The position numbers and the translations under genes are program-made. This document shows positions 60,217-64,000 of a stretch of DNA of 64,000 nt, in pieces (the stretch's first letter is position 1; each line of letters opens with the position of its first letter). The notes beneath the pieces are model-generated. The model was not told the origin of the DNA. It saw nothing but the letters and a program-made list of their open reading frames with translations, and searched no databases. Source of the DNA: Apiosordaria backusii. Lineage: Eukaryota > Ascomycota > Sordariomycetes > Sordariales > Lasiosphaeriaceae. The stretch lies in NCBI GenBank assembly GCA_030549205.1, contig JAUKTV010000030.1:1-64000 (forward strand). Direction: 5' to 3'.

Positions 60217-61119
60217 TCAGCAGCTCCGTGGAATGGCCTTGGCCGTCGTCGCCGTCCGAGCCAGCGCGATCTCGGCCTCGCGTCGGCGCACCAAACCAGG
60301 GAGAACAACACCACCCGCATATTTCCATTTTGGCAGCTCCTGAGGGAGCACAGTCGCAGCGCTCTCGCTGTTGTTGAGCCGACTCATCAGTGTTGAACCT
60401 TCCGCCCCATTCAGGCTGCACCCGACATTGTAGGACCAACTAACCAGAGCGCCGTACTGGTTCAGGTTGAGCGTGACCTTGCTGCCCGAGAGGTTCGTAA
60501 TGCATTTTTCGAAGCGCTGGTCGGGGTTAGTTTCTTTGGTTCGGCGGGGTGGAAAAGGAATACACGCACCGCCATGTCTTCGGCAAGCAGCTTCTTGCCA
60601 TTGGCCTGAGACAGAGGGATGGGATACTTGGCGCTGACCTCGGAGCAATTGGAATCAGAGCACAAATGGCCGTACCCAACTGTGGGTTTTCCGACCGGAT
60701 CGAGGTCTGATATCGTCACGTTAGCACGAGTTTCTACCGACTTGACGACAGAACAGGGACCTGATACACGTACAGATGTTGGGAACAAATCCCTCAAATT
60801 CGGCGATAAGGTCTACTGTGGCCTGATTTGACTTGGGAGCTGAGCACAGAGGGCACTCGGCGGTCACGTAGCCGTTCGAGCCTGTCTTCACACGGTATTA
60901 GTCGGAGACGTAACAGCCATCGGTCGTCTTGTCCCAGATGCTGTTGCCATTCACTGCTGTACCAGGCATCTGGCAAGTGATGGTGACATCCTGTCCCTCG
61001 GTATATGTCTTTTTGATCGCGTAGCTGGTACCAGGCCCAGTCCGCCAATTCACTGTGCTGCCGGTGATGAGATAGGCGCTGGCCGGGGCGGCGATAGCAA
61101 CAATAGAGGCAAACTTCAT
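60217..61119 (-). pseudogene. Secreted SH3-GH24 lysozyme-like (endolysin) gene with in-frame stop, 3 exons
   Basis: Exons 61,119-60,774, 60,706-60,570 and 60,516-60,217; introns of 67 and 53 nt with GT-AG ends and CTAAC branches. 261 codons in frame except TAA at codon 74 (60,898-60,900). Signal peptide 1-15 (MKFASIVAIAAPASA); bacterial-type SH3 domain about 18-90 (NWRTGPGTSY, YVSD, KTGSNGYV); GH24 lysozyme domain with Glu109-x8-Asp118-x5-Thr124 (EGF...LDPVGKPTVGYGH), the phage T4-type catalytic triad spacing. Expected activity: cleavage of bacterial peptidoglycan outside the cell. Bacterial-type SH3 plus phage-type GH24 in a fungal intron-bearing gene suggests ancient transfer. The stop falls inside the SH3 domain and is not a RIP-type change; it could be an error or a recent inactivation. 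Confidence 0.8.
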
Positions 61120-63270
61120 GATCAAATCTGGTCAAGTTCGAGGTTAAGGCGGATCAACTGCTTAGAGAGGAGGACCTTTGTCAACATCGCAGAAGCGCAC
61201 ATGATGTTTATAGTTTATACCAGTAGGTATATTTTCCTGGCTTCACTACGGTACGGCACTGGACCCTTCAGCTCGGTCTCCGACCCTTCCTGTTGATCCA
61301 CTTTGATGGCTGCGCTTACGGGTCGGGCAGGTAGGCTAAGGTCAGGTAATTATCTAGCAAAATAACTTCTTTATATATGTTAGGGGGGGTTCCATACGTT
61401 AGAGTGTGAGGCTAAGCAAGTGGCCTGTGCTGCGTATGCGACGGGTTTACGATAAGAAGACGATAGTAGTTTAATGTAGGTATATTATTTTACTTATACT
61501 GAACTTTGGCCTTCTTAGAATCCCAGGTCTACTATACTACTCTATATACTTTACTGGTAATCTGGGCTTAGCTACCTCCTTCGGGGACTTCTTTCTATTA
61601 TAGGATCCTATAGCTTACTTTAATCTAACTGTTAACTAAGTGTATATATAGGCATTTAGCTATTATAGCTATATTGCTTATATTATATTAGTAAATCTTA
61701 AAAGGTCTACTAATTATTAACTGTCAGGTATTACTACTATTAGTTTAAGACCTTTATCCTTTAAGCTTATTTGAATTATATCCTAATAAGGCCTTTTTCC
61801 TTTTAAGTTCCTATCTTTAGGAACTGCCTTTAAGGCCCTTTATAGTAGTAAAATTAATAGGAAGGCTAAGTAGTTAAGGGGCTATTAGCTAAATAGAGGA
61901 TATAAGAAGGTCGGCCCTTTATTATAAATAGGACGGTAACGAAGTTAATAAAAAAAAGGAGATAGAAGTTAAATACATTCTATAATAGAAAGAGGTAATA
62001 GTAGTAAGTTATAAATTAGGTACTTTTATATTATAAGTAAGGTAATAGCGATAGGTATATAGGGTTAAAAGAGATAGGGCTATTAATAGAAAAGGTATTA
62101 AACGGTTGTTCTTTAAAGGAAGGTATAAAGATAGTATAGGCTAAATAGTAAAATAAGATAATATTTAAAGACTAAAGGATAGTAGAGGTAAGTTATAAAC
62201 AGTATATTTTTATATTATAGATAGAATAAAGATAATAGAGTTATAAAGTTAAGTAATTTTATATAATAGTAGTAGTTTATTAATAAATATACTATAGGTA
62301 ATTTAAAAAGATATTATAAGGTAAAGTGTAAAGTAAAAGAGAAGGCTAAAAGGAAAGTTAGGTAAGGTAAAGGAAGGGTAGAGAAATAGAAGAGGAAAGT
62401 AAATAAACCTTCTTTTATAAGTCGTTATTGGATAGTACTTAAGATGCTTATAAGTTAATTGCCTTTTAAATATACTTTTTAAAGGACCCCCTTTAATAGT
62501 AAGCCTGGTTCCTCTTTCCTAATGCCTATTACTACTATATAGCTATAGCTTATAGCCTAGCTTTAAGTTATTAAGGTTATAAAGTAAGTAATTACTTAAA
62601 GGTCTAAGCTTTTAGCTTTTAATTTTTAACTATTTTATTATTTTCTTATAACCGTTACCGCCTTACTTCCTTTCTTCCTTTAACCTTTTACGCTTTAATA
62701 AATCTTCTCTCTATAATTACTATACTGTACTTGCCTTATTAACAATAGCTTTACGATTATTAATAGCTAACTAATTAGTAGAATTTTAATTTTATTATTA
62801 AGTTCTAGCCTTTTATAAGGTTTTTCTTTCTATTTTATAAGTCGCTTTACTTATAAATCGTCCTACAGTTACTAATTTAACGTCCTTTTAAAATATAAAT
62901 AAGCCTTCTCTTCTTTTTATAAGTATCTATACTTACCTTTAGCACTTTATTAAATAAGCAGTTGACCTTATATTTATAGTAATTCTCCTTTCGAACTTAT
63001 AAGTAAGTACTATAGTAAGAATAAGCTATATATATTAGAAATATAACCTAATTAATTGCTAATAGTATTAATACTATATTTACTATAGTTGCCTTTTCTT
63101 TAATTATCGATACTGTCGTTACTATTACTAATGCCTTTAAAGGTAACCTTTTTAAAGATAATAATAAAAAAAGTCTTTTAACCTTCTCTTCTTTTTATAA
63201 GTACTATTGTATAGTAAGTACTTTCTATTTATCTCTATAATATATATATTTTAACTATAACTTATAAAAA
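61120..63270. other. Boundary of second gene island and start of AT-rich degraded block
   Basis: The first about 250 bp are balanced and act as the lysozyme-gene upstream region. From about 61,370 the sequence becomes RIP-like. No element ends identified, and it does not align with the copia copies or with F by eye. A short motif (CTTCTTTTTATAAGT and variants) recurs every 80-180 bp from 62,405 on. Confidence 0.5.
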
Positions 63271-63320
63271 AACGACGACGACGATAATAACGATAATAAT
63301 AATAATAATAATAACGATAA
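63271..63320. repeat. Trinucleotide microsatellite (ACG)n/(ATA)n
   Basis: ACGACGACGACG grading into GATAATAACGATAATAATAA; a 3-bp period is kept throughout, so the ATA units may be RIP-modified or slipped derivatives of one array. Confidence 0.75.
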
Positions 63321-64000
63321 TTCCTTCTTTACCTTTATACTGTAAGCCCTATTGCCTTTATATTATAAGCGCTATATTAACATATAATTAGTTATGTCTA
63401 TTACGTCTTTTATATAAAGGAAGAAATAAAATACCTTTATTAGCTTTAAGTTAATAAAAAAGGTAAAATCGTTACCTTCCTATTATAAGTACTGTATTAA
63501 TTAATAAGATAGGATATTGCTATATAGGTTATACTATAAAAAAGAAGCCTTACGATTCTATAAGCTTATCCTTTTTTAAAAGAAAGTATGGTTTTTATAT
63601 AATATAGACGTTTTAATAAAATATACTAAATCCTTTAAGTATTTTAGTAGGCTATGTTTTATTTAATAGCAGTTAAGGACAAACTTTTTAACCTCCGGTA
63701 TTATAACAATATAAGAAAAAAATAAAAAATTTCGCCTTTCTATTGTATTCAGTTTGGTTATATTAATTTTATAAAATAAAATTTAGATTTATTAAAGGGC
63801 TTCTATTTCTATAAAGCTACTTCTATTTACTTCCTTTAAAAGACTAAAAGCTACCTCCTTATTAGTACTATAGTTATAAAGTAGTAATACCTTTAAGGTA
63901 TTACTAAAGCTTAGGTTTAAACCTAATATACCTTTTACTATATAAAAGGAACTTTAACTACTATCTTTTTCCTTTTACTTACTTTTACTATCTCTATTAC
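63321..64000. other. AT-rich degraded sequence to window end
   Basis: RIP-like, no open frames. Further copies of the recurring (Y)YKxY-coding motif at about 63,360, 63,480 and 63,555. No boundaries seen. Confidence 0.45.

Noticed and set aside
63271..63320. Microsatellite as a centromere or satellite core
   Set aside because: Single 50-bp array, no higher-order repetition nearby.
1..64000. CRISPR arrays, bacterial operons or prophage
   Set aside because: Introns, 5S gene, LTR elements and RIP show a fungal nuclear sequence; no regularly spaced repeats of CRISPR type.

Overview
The window comes from a filamentous ascomycete (Pezizomycotina-type) nuclear genome. Introns of about 48-92 nt have GTRNGT donors and CTAAC/CTGAC branch sites. 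A 119-nt 5S rRNA gene lies singly among protein genes. Gene-bearing islands alternate with AT-rich blocks whose transposons are saturated with CpA->TpA / TpG->TpA changes, the signature of repeat-induced point mutation (RIP). I cannot name the species.

Layout. 1-21,053 is a RIP-degraded block with three copies of one Ty1/copia element: A, partial, + strand, 1-5,024; B, - strand, 5,503-13,095; C, - strand, 13,445-21,048. The LTRs are about 834 bp, and B and C have perfect 5-bp target-site duplications (TSDs). 21,054-30,787 is a gene island: a protein-kinase-like gene, a PhoD-type phosphatase (-), a P450 (+) and a 5S rRNA gene (-). 30,788-56,178 is a nested block. The host is a RIPed Ty3-like element F with 148-bp LTRs. 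A fourth copia copy D (32,319-39,905, TSD ACTTT) and an intact, un-RIPed Ty3/gypsy chromovirus E (40,708-48,040, TSD TAATA) are inserted in it. 56,179-61,370 is a second island: a frameshifted small secreted protein gene, an RTA1-family membrane protein and an SH3-GH24 lysozyme-like gene with an in-frame stop. 61,370-64,000 is again AT-rich and degraded.

The most interesting object is element E. Its two 404-bp LTRs look identical. It has gag (717 aa) and pol (PR-RT-RH-IN-chromodomain) in a -1 frame relationship, with a slippery heptamer, 6-nt spacer and stem-loop at the right place. Nine nucleotides just after the 5' LTR are complementary to the sequence where the mRNA should start, about 40 nt after a TATA box, which suggests Tf1-type self-priming. 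On the opposite strand, between pol and the 3' LTR, there is a two-exon gene whose 224-aa product has a canonical Zn(II)2Cys6 cysteine pattern followed by a coiled coil, the architecture of Gal4-type DNA-binding domains. The LTR U3 carries two adjacent 14-bp-arm hairpins built from CCG-N5-CCG and CGG-N5-CGG triplets, the kind of half-site Zn2Cys6 proteins bind. An element-encoded antisense regulator acting on its own LTR is my inference, but each part is directly visible.

Gene structures were spliced by eye from consensus sites and frame continuity. Coordinates inside RIPed elements are exact where LTR/TSD boundaries are given and approximate elsewhere.
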